Positions 1-9,830 are shown, numbered from the stretch's first letter. The stretch is DNA of 64,000 nucleotides from Fulvivirga ligni (GCF_021389935.1 NZ_CP089979.1:3205001-3269000); one strand, 5' to 3'. Notes: generated by a model not told the origin, from the sequence alone. Translations and numbers: made by a program.

Positions 1-287
1 CCTCTATTAACCTGGATGCCATCCACCTCTTTGTAAATGAAGATGAATGGTGGACTGAAAAATTGAATACCATTGACAAATTAAAATTTACGGCCTCTTG
101 TCAGCTTACACCAGGGTTTGAAATATATGCCGGTGGTTCCGTAAATCTCCAACTGTCAAAATTAAAAGATGCTGAAGGAAGGTTAGAGGGCAGTTCTTTG
201 GATATTCCAAAGCCCTTTTATGATGAAGTGCATCATAATACCCGCATCATGATTTATCCGGGCTTCCATGCCGGAGTAAGGTTTTAA
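1..287 (+). CDS. C-terminal fragment of a beta-rich protein, probably outer-membrane or secreted (5' end outside window)
   Basis: The reading frame is already open at the window edge (codons in phase from base 3) and ends at 287, so only about 94 residues are visible. The visible part is rich in alternating hydrophobic and polar residues and ends in ...GVRF; a C-terminal Phe preceded by beta-type sequence is common in outer-membrane barrel proteins. It lies 25 bp upstream of a TonB-dependent receptor on the same strand, so the two are probably cotranscribed. I cannot assign a family from the fragment; the barrel reading is inference only. Confidence 0.6.
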   Translation, partial: SINLDAIHLFVNEDEWWTEKLNTIDKLKFTASCQLTPGFEIYAGGSVNLQLSKLKDAEGRLEGSSLDIPKPFYDEVHHNTRIMIYPGFHAGVRF

Positions 288-312
288 CTCGATCAATTAA
301 CAATTCAACACA

Positions 313-2694
313 ATGCAAAATTTTAAGGTCAACAGCTATGGCTTACTGTCGAAAATAGTGGCTATATCAACACTCATTTTATTATTCAACACATCATTTG
401 CTCAGACTATTACCCAAACCATCAGAGGTAAAGTAACTGATCTGGATACGCGGGGAGCACTTCCCGGAGCCAATGTGGTTATACTCGGCACTAACCCTGT
501 TTTAGGTGGTGTCACCGACATGGAGGGGAACTTCAGAATTGATAAGGTGCCTGTCGGCCGTGTCTCATTGCAGATCACCTATATCGGTTATGAAGAACGT
601 CTGCTACCGAACCTGCTGGTAACATCAGCCAAAGAGCTAATTCTGGATGTGACCATGCAGGAATCTCTCACTGCCATGGATGAGGTGGTGATCACCGCAG
701 AAAGAGATAAAGCAGAGGTGGACAATGACATGGCGCTGATCAGTGCCAGAGGGTTTACCGTAGAGGAGACCAAGCGCTATGCGGGTTCATTTAACGACCC
801 GGCAAGAATGGTGTCTGGTTATGCAGGAGTTACCGGCGATGCATCGGGTAATAACTTTATCGTAGTGCGCGGTAATTCACCCAAAGGTATTCAATGGAGA
901 TTAGATGGTATTGAAATTCCTAACCCTAACCACTTCTCAGATGAAGGCGCTACAGGTGGCCCTATCAATGCTTTGAACAGTCAGATGTTGTCGAATTCTG
1001 AGTTTTATACAGGAGCTTTCTCGCCACAATATGGTAATGCTTTTTCAGGTGTGTTTGATATGAAATTGAGAAAAGGAAATAACGAAAAGCGCGAATATAG
1101 CCTGAGCATAGGCGCCCTGGGAACGGAAGCCACTGCAGAAGGACCATTCTCTAAAAACAGCAACGCATCTTATCTGATCAACTATCGCTACTCCACCCTG
1201 GCCATTTTGGACAACCTGGGTCTGGTAGATTTTGACGGAGTGCCTAAATATCAGGATATGTCGTTTAAGGTTTTCGTGCCAACGGCTTCCATGGGTACAT
1301 TTTCATTGTTTGGCCTGGGAGGCAAAAGTAAAATTTTGGAGAAGGTTTATGATGAGGAGGATGAAGATGATTTGTTAGAACAAGGTGATTATAAGGCGGA
1401 TATGGGTGTGATAGGATTAACGCATTACCTGACTTTAGGTAAAAATAGCTATCTGCAGAATATGGTTTCTGTATCTACTAATGGTAGCGCCTATAAGGGT
1501 TATAGACCCGATGAAAATGACAATCTTCAGCTTCATGATGATGGAACGCTAGACAAAAACACCTGGAGAGCGGGCTCTACGTTTAATCATAAGTTCAATG
1601 CTCATCATAACCTACAGGCCGGAGTCATTTACAGCCAATATTACTTTGACTTCACCAACACTTATTTTGATGAAGCTGAGAGTAGATTTATAACTGATCA
1701 AAATATGAATGGTGATGCAGGACATTATCAGGGTTTTGTAAGCTGGAAGTATCGTCCGGTAGAGAAACTGTCATTGGTAAGTGGTTTTCATATGCATGGC
1801 ACCACCCTTAATGATGAGATTTCCTTTGAGCCCCGTGCCAGTTTGAAATGGCAGTTCAACCCTACGCAGGCTTTTACTGCTGGCTTTGGTGTGCATGGCA
1901 AAATGGAATCTCTCACGAATTATTATAGCATCATTACCGATGAAAATGGCCAAGCTACTATGCCAAATATGAACCTTGGCTTTTCCAAGGCCAGGCATTA
2001 TGTGATAGGCTATGAAAATCGTTTGGGAGCCAACCTGTTCCTTAAATTAGAGGCCTACTATCAGCAGTTATACAATATTCCTGTGGAGGATGATGTGAAC
2101 AGCTCATATTCATTAATCAATCAGGTAGAGTGGTTTACAGACAGAAAGCTGGTGAACGAAGGAAAGGGAAAAAACCTGGGGCTGGAGCTTACGCTGGAAA
2201 GGTATTTTGCTGATAACTACTTCTTTATGGTCACGGCCTCCGCTTATGACTCTAAATATACGGCCTTGGATGGCGTGGAGCGAAACACCAGATTCAACGG
2301 GAATTTTGCCGGCAACTTTTTGCTGGGTAAGGAATTCTTGTTGAGTAGTAATAATAATAAGAGCAAAGTACTGGGCATCAATACCAAAATTTCTCTGCTA
2401 GGAGCCAAGCGATACACACCGATCAATGTTGATGCTTCCATGGAGCAGAAAGAGGCGGTACTGTATGAATCAGAGGCCTTTTCTTTAAAGGAAGATAATG
2501 TGTTCATTGCTAACCTGGCCATCACCTACAGAATAGATCGAAAGAAGACCAGTCAGGAATTAAAGCTTGACCTTCAGAACGTTACCAATAATGCCGCCCG
2601 ACTAGACAGTTATTACAATAACGTGTCTAACAAAGTAGAATACACTGAGCAGCTGCCTTTGCTGCCTGTAATTATGTATACGATTCATTTTTAA
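313..2694 (+). CDS. TonB-dependent receptor with carboxypeptidase-regulatory-like N-terminal domain
   Basis: The 793-residue protein starts with a signal peptide (cleavage probably after SFA near residue 31). Residues about 35-120 form a CarboxypepD_reg-like beta-sandwich (IRGKVTDLDTRGALPGANV), followed by a TonB-box-like MDEVVITAE, a plug domain (RGNSPKGIQWRLDGIEIPNPNH) and a long beta-barrel ending in a terminal Phe (YTIHF). It should sit in the outer membrane and import an unknown ligand using TonB energy. It is not a SusC because it lacks the SusC signature length and has no SusD neighbour. It resembles the receptor at 56981-59248 throughout the plug, so the two are paralogues. The gene is 25 bp behind the upstream fragment and ends in a shared terminator. 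Confidence 0.9.
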   Translation: MQNFKVNSYGLLSKIVAISTLILLFNTSFAQTITQTIRGKVTDLDTRGALPGANVVILGTNPVLGGVTDMEGNFRIDKVPVGRVSLQITYIGYEERLLPNLLVTSAKELILDVTMQESLTAMDEVVITAERDKAEVDNDMALISARGFTVEETKRYAGSFNDPARMVSGYAGVTGDASGNNFIVVRGNSPKGIQWRLDGIEIPNPNHFSDEGATGGPINALNSQMLSNSEFYTGAFSPQYGNAFSGVFDMKLRKGNNEKREYSLSIGALGTEATAEGPFSKNSNASYLINYRYSTLAILDNLGLVDFDGVPKYQDMSFKVFVPTASMGTFSLFGLGGKSKILEKVYDEEDEDDLLEQGDYKADMGVIGLTHYLTLGKNSYLQNMVSVSTNGSAYKGYRPDENDNLQLHDDGTLDKNTWRAGSTFNHKFNAHHNLQAGVIYSQYYFDFTNTYFDEAESRFITDQNMNGDAGHYQGFVSWKYRPVEKLSLVSGFHMHGTTLNDEISFEPRASLKWQFNPTQAFTAGFGVHGKMESLTNYYSIITDENGQATMPNMNLGFSKARHYVIGYENRLGANLFLKLEAYYQQLYNIPVEDDVNSSYSLINQVEWFTDRKLVNEGKGKNLGLELTLERYFADNYFFMVTASAYDSKYTALDGVERNTRFNGNFAGNFLLGKEFLLSSNNNKSKVLGINTKISLLGAKRYTPINVDASMEQKEAVLYESEAFSLKEDNVFIANLAITYRIDRKKTSQELKLDLQNVTNNAARLDSYYNNVSNKVEYTEQLPLLPVIMYTIHF

Positions 2695-2701
2695 GGGGTG
2701 G

Positions 2702-2734
2702 GGGCTGTCTCTTGATAGTAGATATAGACAGCCC
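2702..2734. terminator. Hairpin between convergent genes, probable bidirectional terminator
   Basis: Perfect inverted repeat GGGCTGTCT (2702-2710) and AGACAGCCC (2726-2734) with a 15-nt loop between the stop codons of the convergent receptor and hydrolase genes. The flanking T tract is weak. Confidence 0.6.
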
Positions 2735-2742
2735 TAATCATT

Positions 2743-4143
2743 TTACCTCAATTCCACCCCAACATCATCAATCATATAATCTGATGCTTCTTTACCGTTC
2801 ATAAATGTTTTCACAGCTTGACCAAAACCATCAGGAGCAAAGAGAGCAATAAAGTGAGGAGCATCTTTAATCTTCACATACGAGATATTGGAGCTAAACT
2901 TGGAGAGTTCAAGTACATGCCTATCTGCGCCATTCAGACTGGTTTTAGGGTCGAGTGTACCGTGAAGAATTAGGGTAGGAGGCAGGTTGAGAGGTGTACC
3001 CGCGAAGTATTCATCTCTCTCGTAGCTAGGCATAGAGTTCTCAGCGATCAGTTGAGCTAGGGGGCTGGTGAATAGTAAGTTACCATCTTCCTGGGCCAGC
3101 TCAGTTTTTTTAATCTCGGGGCGTAAGTTATTTTCTGAAGATGAAATGACCTGCGCTAATGGGATGGAGCTGGCGAAGGTTTGATAGTCTGAAGCATAAG
3201 TGACGTGAAAAGACATAATATCTCTTACAGCCTGGTTAAGTGCTGAGGTATCACCTTCGTAAAGCGTGTTAATGATACTCGGTATGTTGTTTCTTACTTT
3301 CGGTATATTGAGCATCATGCCAAAAAGGTGTGAAAGCTTCTGTTGGGGTAATTTGTTTTTAAAGCTTTGGTCTTCTTTTTCTTTCCGAAGTATTTCAGTG
3401 AGTTTTATTGTTAAACTTTTTTCAGACTGGCTGATAGAATCATAGTAGTTCAGTACTTCATTACCTACAGCGTTTGTAACAAAAGATCTATGGCTCAGAT
3501 CGTTATCCTCATCATTTTGCAAAGGCACTAAAGAGTCTAAGATTAGCCCGTCAAGTTGTGGAGATCCCAGCTGCTGCATGCGTAGCGCCAATTGCGTACC
3601 ATATGAAACGGCATAAACATATTTGGGCCCTTTGGTACTGATCTTTTGGATAAGATAATTAAGGTCCTTGGCTGCATTGGTGATGGAAAAGGATTTCACA
3701 TAGTCCTGATGAGTGTACATATAGTTGAAGCAGCTGCCCCATTCATTATTGGCTAGTCCTATGCCGTTAGGAGAATCTATGTTTTCTTCATTGGGACAGA
3801 TTTTGGCAGACAATCCCGTGCCTCTATGGTCTGGTATGATAATATCCAGGTTAGGGAAAATACTGGCGAATTGATCTACCAATGGGTATAGAGATGCTCC
3901 GGATTCTCCAGGTCCGCCGGAGATCAGCCATATTGAACCTTCGCTGGTTTTCCTGGCTGGAAATTTTCTTACAAATAGACTGATGGAATCTGAGCTATTA
4001 GCCTGGTAGTTCAATGGGACTTTAATATAAGCTGTTTGTGAACCTTCCAACTGAGTATTTATATGGTTGGTTGAAGGAGTAAACTGTGCAGAACATACTA
4101 AAAAAGAGAAAAATAAAACTGAGAGTGATAAGAAAGACTTCAT
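2743..4143 (-). CDS. Secreted alpha/beta hydrolase (peptidase S33 / TAP-like family)
   Basis: The 466-residue protein has an N-terminal signal peptide (MKSFLSLSVLFFSFLVCSAQ). An oxyanion-region motif SGGPGESG is near residue 75, the nucleophile Ser is residue 180 in VYAVSYGTQ, an acid LHGTLDP lies in the C-terminal third and a His in KDAPHF near residue 430. This order and the length fit tripeptidyl-aminopeptidase-like alpha/beta hydrolases acting in the periplasm. The nucleophile elbow has Ala where GxSxG expects the first Gly, which is tolerated in this group. Substrate is unknown; an exopeptidase or ester hydrolase is likely. Transcribed alone and convergent with the receptor gene. Confidence 0.8.
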   Translation of the reverse strand: MKSFLSLSVLFFSFLVCSAQFTPSTNHINTQLEGSQTAYIKVPLNYQANSSDSISLFVRKFPARKTSEGSIWLISGGPGESGASLYPLVDQFASIFPNLDIIIPDHRGTGLSAKICPNEENIDSPNGIGLANNEWGSCFNYMYTHQDYVKSFSITNAAKDLNYLIQKISTKGPKYVYAVSYGTQLALRMQQLGSPQLDGLILDSLVPLQNDEDNDLSHRSFVTNAVGNEVLNYYDSISQSEKSLTIKLTEILRKEKEDQSFKNKLPQQKLSHLFGMMLNIPKVRNNIPSIINTLYEGDTSALNQAVRDIMSFHVTYASDYQTFASSIPLAQVISSSENNLRPEIKKTELAQEDGNLLFTSPLAQLIAENSMPSYERDEYFAGTPLNLPPTLILHGTLDPKTSLNGADRHVLELSKFSSNISYVKIKDAPHFIALFAPDGFGQAVKTFMNGKEASDYMIDDVGVELR

Positions 4144-4315
4144 TATTAAGGTTTAGTTGTAAGATTGATTCGAGTAATGGACTGTGAACATTTTGAAATG
4201 GTTGCATGGAGGCAGAAGAATTTATGCTGGAGCCAGTTATTAATATCTTATCTAAGTCAGATGTGGCTGGAAATGAGTAGATTGGTTATCCGAAAACGAG
4301 AATATTTAGACAGAA

Positions 4316-5050
4316 TTGAAGCCTCAGATACACATTGATAAAGACTTCGGCTGGTTTATAGGTCAGTTTGATAATAACCAGAAGCACAGGCATTATGCCC
4401 TTCAGTTGAGCATCCCGATTGATGGTAGCATCTGCATCAAATCTTCCGGGATCAGTCTTGAGACAGCATCTCCAGTACTTATTAAACCCAATGTAGTTCA
4501 TCAGATAACTTCAAATTCCTCGCATTTCCTGCTTTTGGTAAATCCTGCCTCTACAGTCGGGCACTTTTGGAACCAAATCTCCCTAAATGAAATGGAGGAA
4601 ATCCAAAATCCGGTATCTGAGCATTTAAAGGAGGTTTTAAGAGATAAAAAACCCTCTCTTGAGGATCATTTAAATAAAATCATCAATGAAAATGACTGTT
4701 GGTGCGATGCTGTAGTTCATAGAGGTGATGAAAGGATAAATAAAGCATTATCGTATCTTTCTCATCACTTCGATCGTGTAGTTTCTTTGGAAGAAATAGC
4801 CCACTATTGCCATCTTTCATCAGGTCGTTTTTTGCATCTTTTTAAGGAAGAAACAGGAATCACCTATAGACGATTACAGCTATGGAACAAACTGACGAAG
4901 GCGTTTCCTCAGCTCACCAAAAAATCCCTTACCGAAATAGCTCATCATAATGGCTTTGCTGACAGCGCTCACTTAAGTAGGGCATTTAAAGAGAACTTCG
5001 GTTTCACGCCAAGAGAGTTTATTAAGATTAGCCAGTTTATTCAAGTTTAA
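4316..5050 (+). CDS. AraC-family transcriptional regulator
   Basis: The C-terminal 100 residues (about 143-244) carry two helix-turn-helix units typical of AraC/XylS: VSLEEIAHYCHLSSGRFLHLF and SLTEIAHHNGFADSAHLSRAF followed by GFTPREF. The N-terminal 140 residues look like a small cupin-like sensing domain. The only plausible start near the in-frame stop at 4307-4309 is a TTG at 4316. The transglutaminase-like gene begins 38 bp downstream and is the obvious cotranscribed or regulated partner. The inducer cannot be told from sequence. Confidence 0.85.
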   Translation: MKPQIHIDKDFGWFIGQFDNNQKHRHYALQLSIPIDGSICIKSSGISLETASPVLIKPNVVHQITSNSSHFLLLVNPASTVGHFWNQISLNEMEEIQNPVSEHLKEVLRDKKPSLEDHLNKIINENDCWCDAVVHRGDERINKALSYLSHHFDRVVSLEEIAHYCHLSSGRFLHLFKEETGITYRRLQLWNKLTKAFPQLTKKSLTEIAHHNGFADSAHLSRAFKENFGFTPREFIKISQFIQV

Positions 5051-5088
5051 GATTCACTTACCAATGAAATTTGCTTCATAATCAAAAC

Positions 5089-5826
5089 ATGAATAATATG
5101 GAGCAATTACTTGAAAGCAGTGTTCAAAGCAATAATTATCTCATCAAAACCCGTATTCTGAATTATGATTCACCCATCATTCAAACCTTAATAAATGAAA
5201 AGGGGTGGAGAGAAATGTCAGCTGAGCAGAAGGTGTTACACATTTATAATTTCGTAAGAGATGAGATAAAATTTGGTTACAATCTTTCCGATAATATACC
5301 AGCTTCTCAAGTACTACAAGATGGTTATGGCCAGTGTAATACCAAAGCTAACCTTTTCATGGCCCTTTTAAGAGCTGTGAATATTCCTAACAGAATCCAT
5401 GGATTTACAATTGATAAAGCGCTGCAGAAAGGTGCCATTACAGGGATATGGTATAAACTTTCACCTCAAAATATTCTACATAGTTGGGTAGAGGTTTGGT
5501 TGGATAATGAATGGTATAATTTGGAAGGTTTGATCCTTGATAAATCATACTTACAAGCCTTGCAACAGAAGTTTGCTGACTGTAAAACCACCTTCTGCGG
5601 CTATGGTGCGTACACCGATAATTTCCAAGAACCTCCAATAGATTGGAATTTCAACAACACCTACATTCAAAACAAAGGCATTAATCAGGACTTTGGACTA
5701 TTTGATACACCCGATGATTTTTACCAAAAACATCAACAAAAATTAGGTACTCTAAAGAAATGGATTTTTGAAAATTGGGTAAGGCATTTAATGAATAGAA
5801 ATGTAAATAGGGTGAGGGGGAATTAG
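5089..5826 (+). CDS. Transglutaminase-like (cysteine protease fold) protein
   Basis: A 245-residue protein with the three transglutaminase-core motifs in order: Cys in YGQCNTKA, His in LHSWVEVW and Asp in LILDKSY, so a functional catalytic triad is present. The frame extends to a TTG at 5071, but ATG 5089 is the better start. There is no signal peptide, so the protein is probably cytoplasmic. Such proteins act as peptidases or amidases more often than as crosslinkers. It follows the AraC gene closely and may be under its control. Confidence 0.75.
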   Translation: MNNMEQLLESSVQSNNYLIKTRILNYDSPIIQTLINEKGWREMSAEQKVLHIYNFVRDEIKFGYNLSDNIPASQVLQDGYGQCNTKANLFMALLRAVNIPNRIHGFTIDKALQKGAITGIWYKLSPQNILHSWVEVWLDNEWYNLEGLILDKSYLQALQQKFADCKTTFCGYGAYTDNFQEPPIDWNFNNTYIQNKGINQDFGLFDTPDDFYQKHQQKLGTLKKWIFENWVRHLMNRNVNRVRGN

Positions 5827-5867
5827 AGCACGCTTATTGCTGTAATCAGTTCCAATCACAGTATTCT

Positions 5868-6239
5868 ATGATCAGAGCGTATTTATTATTGATTTGTATT
5901 TTAACAACTTTTCAGCAAAATGATATTTCTGGCACCTATTCAAGCCAAGGTAAATTGAACACAATAGGTGGAATAATGAGAAGCAGAAATACCTTACATC
6001 TAAAACCTGATAGCACCTTTCAATACCAAATTAATCTATTCACCAGAAGCACGGTAGAAGTAGATAAAACAATATACTCTGGCATGTGGAGCGTTAATAC
6101 AGATACACTAAAATTGAAATTTACAACAGTTAATCAAACAGCTTACGATGGTGAAATGAATCTACTTTTATTGAATAGGAGTAGGTTAGAGGTTATAGGA
6201 AGTGATGAAAAGTTGGTGTTGAGGAGAGTAATAAATTAA
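5868..6239 (+). CDS. Small secreted lipocalin-like protein, function unknown
   Basis: A 123-residue protein beginning with a hydrophobic signal sequence (MIRAYLLLICILTTF). The rest reads as antiparallel beta strands with ISGTYSS near the start, LKPDSTFQYQ and a YSGMWSVNTDTLKLKF segment, a pattern seen in lipocalin-like or copper-resistance NlpE-like small barrels of Bacteroidota. I do not recognise a specific family. It lies 41 bp after the transglutaminase-like gene and converges with a lipoprotein gene. Confidence 0.6.
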   Translation: MIRAYLLLICILTTFQQNDISGTYSSQGKLNTIGGIMRSRNTLHLKPDSTFQYQINLFTRSTVEVDKTIYSGMWSVNTDTLKLKFTTVNQTAYDGEMNLLLLNRSRLEVIGSDEKLVLRRVIN

Positions 6240-6262
6240 ATGGACTAATTAAATAATTCCTA

Positions 6263-6700
6263 TTACCCTCCAATCACCTCTGCAGCCTCATAGTCAAGGT
6301 CTGATAAAATGAACTGTCTTAGGGTATTCTGATCATCTTTTATAATGAGCTCATAATTTTCTTCATACAGGATGTTTCTTTCTGAATAAGTGCCTATGAA
6401 AGTAAGTACCTTCTCATTATTAAATTCTACTCGAATAGAGTCTCCTTCTAGAAAGTAATCAGGATATATCAGACCACCTTCCGGCTCTGAGCTTGTAAAT
6501 TTTTCAGACTCCCAGCTATGACTGGGATGAATGATGATGGTTTTTTCCTCACCACTACTTTCCCTTGAAAATGATCTCAATACAACTGTGTATCCGGAAT
6601 TATTTACTATCTCATACCTGGAGTAAGTCTTTTTGCCCATGTCGCATGACATTAAGGTGGCGGTTAAAATAATTAGCAGATGGAAATGAGTTGCTTTCAT
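6263..6700 (-). CDS. Small lipoprotein, function unknown
   Basis: Starting at the ATG at 6700 gives a 145-residue protein with a clean lipoprotein signal MKATHFHLLIILTATLMSC, Cys being the lipidated residue; a longer frame to 6736 would put 12 extra residues before the signal and is rejected. The mature part is a short beta-rich domain (RYEIVNNSGYTVVLRSF) with no catalytic motif. It is probably anchored on the periplasmic face of the outer membrane. No family recognised. Confidence 0.65.
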   Translation of the reverse strand: MKATHFHLLIILTATLMSCDMGKKTYSRYEIVNNSGYTVVLRSFSRESSGEEKTIIIHPSHSWESEKFTSSEPEGGLIYPDYFLEGDSIRVEFNNEKVLTFIGTYSERNILYEENYELIIKDDQNTLRQFILSDLDYEAAEVIGG

Positions 6701-6913
6701 TATTAACGAAGAGAGTTGAATACTGTAATAACTCAAAAAAAGACAAGAATAGCAATGTGGTAGGAATAATCAGAGCATGGGATAATGACAGACTTCTCTC
6801 AGAACCACTAATTCCCGACTTTCCCCCCCCACAAGTACCAAATTATAATTTGGAGCAACTAGCAAGGCCTCTTCTTCTATTTTTGAGCAATTTTAAATAT
6901 TGTTATAAATCAT

Positions 6914-7912
6914 ATGAGGCATTCAATTAAGATTATTCTTGCTCTATTTATTACGTTTACATCTTGTTCTGATGATGAAAATTTGGATATTGATAAAGGT
7001 TTTCAGGCCTATGTTCTTGGTCGGTATACAGATGATGATGATATAGATCATGCGGCGTTATTTAAAAATGGTGTACTCATGGATCTTTCCAAAAGTGGTA
7101 TTTCAGGGCCTAGCAAAGGAACTGATGTGTTCGTAAGTAATGGAGATGTATATGTCTCTGTTATGGAGGTCGATACCAAGGAGGCTCATTTATTGAAAAA
7201 TGGAAAAAAACTCTATAGCACTGATCCTTCGCAAAATGCGCGTTTCAACGGCATTTACATCGATGGTGACAATGTCTATGCTTGTGGATATATAATCGAA
7301 AATAATACCGGGGTAGCGGCTGTATGGAAAAATGGAGAGCTGACCAAGCTTAGTAAAGCCGATGGCACTATTAACTGTAGCGCCGGTGCAGTTTATGCTG
7401 ATGGGAATGAGGTATATGTAGCAGGCACCTATTACGAATTGCCTAATAACTCAGCAAGTAAAGCCATCTATTGGGTAAATGGTCAGCAGTTTCTAATAAA
7501 TCCAACTGGATATAGCAACAGAGGGGTAGATATTTTAGCGGTCAATGATGATGTATATGTTTTGGGGCAAGATAGGTATTGGAAAAATAATGAAGAAATA
7601 GGTTTATCGGATGGTGCCGATGCCAGTCATATCTTTAGTTATGACGGTGATCTCTACATAACAGGTGATCTAAAAAATGATGCCACTCTGTGGAAAAACG
7701 ATTCTATTTCTTATCTCCCCACTGTGAATGAAAAAGCTGACACCAGATTCGTTACCAAAGATCAAGACGATGTTTATGTAATGGGAGCAACAATACCTTT
7801 TGATGGTACCAGCTTGGATAGACAAGTATCAATTTGGAAGAATGGAGAAGAGGTAGTAACCATGACTCTGGAGAATGTGGCCTGGTTTGAGGCGATGTAT
7901 TTGGTGCCTTAG
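6914..7912 (+). CDS. Lipoprotein with beta-propeller-like repeats
   Basis: The 332-residue product has a lipoprotein signal (LFITFTSCSDDE). The mature protein repeats a unit built from DxVYVxG and, some 15-20 residues later, a WKNGE or FKNG motif; about six units are visible (for example NVYACGY..WKNGELT, EVYVAGT..WVNGQQ, DDVYVMG..WKNGEE). That spacing fits blades of a beta-propeller with bound sugar, protein or nothing. No catalytic site is visible. It is convergent with the SusD gene and separated from it by a terminator, so it is not part of the uptake operon. Role unknown. Confidence 0.7.
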   Translation: MRHSIKIILALFITFTSCSDDENLDIDKGFQAYVLGRYTDDDDIDHAALFKNGVLMDLSKSGISGPSKGTDVFVSNGDVYVSVMEVDTKEAHLLKNGKKLYSTDPSQNARFNGIYIDGDNVYACGYIIENNTGVAAVWKNGELTKLSKADGTINCSAGAVYADGNEVYVAGTYYELPNNSASKAIYWVNGQQFLINPTGYSNRGVDILAVNDDVYVLGQDRYWKNNEEIGLSDGADASHIFSYDGDLYITGDLKNDATLWKNDSISYLPTVNEKADTRFVTKDQDDVYVMGATIPFDGTSLDRQVSIWKNGEEVVTMTLENVAWFEAMYLVP

Positions 7913-7932
7913 ACCCAAGAAATAAGAGTTAT

Positions 7933-7960
7933 AAAAGCCCAGACTGTAATCTGGGCTTTT
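7933..7960. terminator. Bidirectional Rho-independent terminator
   Basis: AAAAGCCCAGA (7933-7943) and TCTGGGCTTTT (7950-7960) form an 11-bp stem with a 6-nt loop, with A tract before and T tract after, between the convergent lipoprotein and SusD genes. Confidence 0.85.
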
Positions 7961-7976
7961 ACTAAATGCACGCGAC

Positions 7977-9830
7977 TTACCAAAATGGATTCTGTACCAG
8001 GTTTGGATTTTTATCCATCTCAGATTGGGGCACTGGAAACCAATAGTTTTTCTTACTGAATATGCGCTGCTGATAAACACTTCTTACAAAGAATGCCTCC
8101 GGGTTGCTTTCGTCATCACTTACCTGGGTACCAGTAAATTTCATTCCCTTAAAACTTCTGTTGAGTACCTCTTCGCCAATTTTCCATCTGCGGATATCAT
8201 GGTAGCGAATACCCTCACAATTCAGTTCTACTCGTCGTTCTCTTCTTATTGCTTCACGCATTTCTTCTTGGCTCATACCGGTCGGTAGATCAGGGATGCC
8301 TGCACGCTCTCTGATCAGGTTCACATAGGTGAGGATATCCGGGTCACCAGGCGTTGCCTCATTTAGCGCTTCGGCATAGTTGAGGTATGCTTCGCCAAGT
8401 CTATATAATATTCCTGGTCTGTATGGATTTATTCCATTTCTTGGGTCATGATCCGGGTGCACTTTCTTTCTAACCAGATAGCCATTTTGTGGCGCATCAT
8501 GTGTTGGTCCACCATCCCATTCTTCCAGCATAAATCTAGTAGTTCGGTTTTCACGCCTGCACCATGCTCTGTTGTAGAGAATAGATATATAAAAACGCGG
8601 CTCTCGGTTGCAGTACATGTTGTAAGTCCCAGCCAGTGTCACTTTGCCTTCGTTACCTTCCTGATTGCCTTGCACTTCTATCCATTTTGTGTTTCTAAAC
8701 TCAGGGTCAGTAGAGAAACCTTCTTCTGTGTACCCAGAGCTTGGATCATCTATTGGCAACCCATTTTTCATGAAAAATGCATCTACCAGAGATTGAGTAA
8801 CACCCAGTCCACCATTACCACCGGTACCTCTCGGTTGAGCATGCTTGTCATACTCCCAGGTGTTACAGTCTGGTCTTGCAAAAAGGATCTCATTGTTGCC
8901 ATCCGAAGTTCTTTTGAACATCATATTTTGATAAGATAAGAAGGGATCTATAGATCCATCTTCATTGTATTCATAATAGAGCTGATGACCTTGCTGATGG
9001 GCAGCGTCAATCAGTTCTTGTGAAGCAAGTGCGGCTCTTTTCCATTTAGAGGCATCATAAGTAGAATTAAAAAGCTCTTCTCCTTTGTTATTCACGTGGC
9101 CAGCGTAGTCTGGATTACCGTTGGTTAATGGACTTGCGGCAAAGAGTAATATTCTCGCTCTTACAGCCAGGCACATAATGCCAGTAGCTCTGCCAAATTT
9201 TTGATTTTCAGAATAGGTGTTAGGCAGTACTGTTGATAAATTGTACAGTTCTGTATCTAACCAGTTAATAATCTGGTCAAAAGGGGTTTGGCCAAGGAAA
9301 AGCTCTTCTTCAGGGGCATCATTAGACGTTATACCTAGATTAAATGGAACAGCACCATAGGTTTGAACCAGTATAGAGTAGTAGTATGCAATGAGAAAAC
9401 GGGCCTCATTTTTCATGTTCTCAACCACTTCTGCAGTCACTTTCTGAGAGGCGTTTGGTCTTACATTCTCAATAAAAATATAAGCCGAACGAATGCGTTT
9501 TGGTAGTTCGCTCCAGTAGTTAGGGCTCCAGCCAGAGGCAGGGTTCCAGTTACCAGTTTGTTTAGAGATTACATCCCATCCAAACTGTTCCCATCCGGTA
9601 GATGGCGCCAGGTCATCTGATAGTGCGTCATAACCTATTTCTCTTGTATAGCCCCAGTAGGGATCAGGAATGTTGGAGTAGATGCCGGCAAGCCAATCTT
9701 CAGTTCTGGTTTTGTCATTAAATACCATCTCTAACGTCAACTGGTCGTCAGGCATTTTATCCAGATAATCTGAACATGCACCCAATGACACGAACACAGA
9801 GATTAATAGAATATATCTTAAGATCTTCAT
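7977..9830 (-). CDS. SusD/RagB family surface nutrient-binding lipoprotein
   Basis: A 617-residue protein with lipoprotein signal (LLISVFVSLGACSDYLDK) and the SusD/RagB layout: N-terminal SusD-like helical repeats (FLIAYYYSILVQTYGAVPFNLG) and a C-terminal RagB/SusD region with RLGEAYLNYAEALNEA, YVNLIRERAGIPDLP, RRERRVELNCEGIRYHDIRRW and the end motif YWFPVPQSEMDKNPNLVQNPFW. It caps the SusC channel and binds the ligand at the cell surface. It lies 28 bp downstream of the SusC gene and must be cotranscribed. No glycosidase is next to it, so the substrate is not predictable. Confidence 0.95.
   Translation of the reverse strand: MKILRYILLISVFVSLGACSDYLDKMPDDQLTLEMVFNDKTRTEDWLAGIYSNIPDPYWGYTREIGYDALSDDLAPSTGWEQFGWDVISKQTGNWNPASGWSPNYWSELPKRIRSAYIFIENVRPNASQKVTAEVVENMKNEARFLIAYYYSILVQTYGAVPFNLGITSNDAPEEELFLGQTPFDQIINWLDTELYNLSTVLPNTYSENQKFGRATGIMCLAVRARILLFAASPLTNGNPDYAGHVNNKGEELFNSTYDASKWKRAALASQELIDAAHQQGHQLYYEYNEDGSIDPFLSYQNMMFKRTSDGNNEILFARPDCNTWEYDKHAQPRGTGGNGGLGVTQSLVDAFFMKNGLPIDDPSSGYTEEGFSTDPEFRNTKWIEVQGNQEGNEGKVTLAGTYNMYCNREPRFYISILYNRAWCRRENRTTRFMLEEWDGGPTHDAPQNGYLVRKKVHPDHDPRNGINPYRPGILYRLGEAYLNYAEALNEATPGDPDILTYVNLIRERAGIPDLPTGMSQEEMREAIRRERRVELNCEGIRYHDIRRWKIGEEVLNRSFKGMKFTGTQVSDDESNPEAFFVRSVYQQRIFSKKNYWFPVPQSEMDKNPNLVQNPFW

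Noticed and set aside
6821-6832. Run of eight C bases
   Set aside because: Could be a slippage site, but no gene crosses it in a way that would make phase variation meaningful.
6691-6930. 79-residue open frame on the plus strand (starts MLSLLTKRVEYC)
   Set aside because: It opens over the 5' end of the minus-strand lipoprotein, runs through a C-rich tract and a low-complexity region, has no known motif and its end overlaps the start of the next lipoprotein gene; better explained as chance.
8448-8939. 163-residue frame opposite the SusD gene
   Set aside because: It lies wholly inside a well-supported SusD gene on the other strand and has no family motif; a codon-bias shadow.
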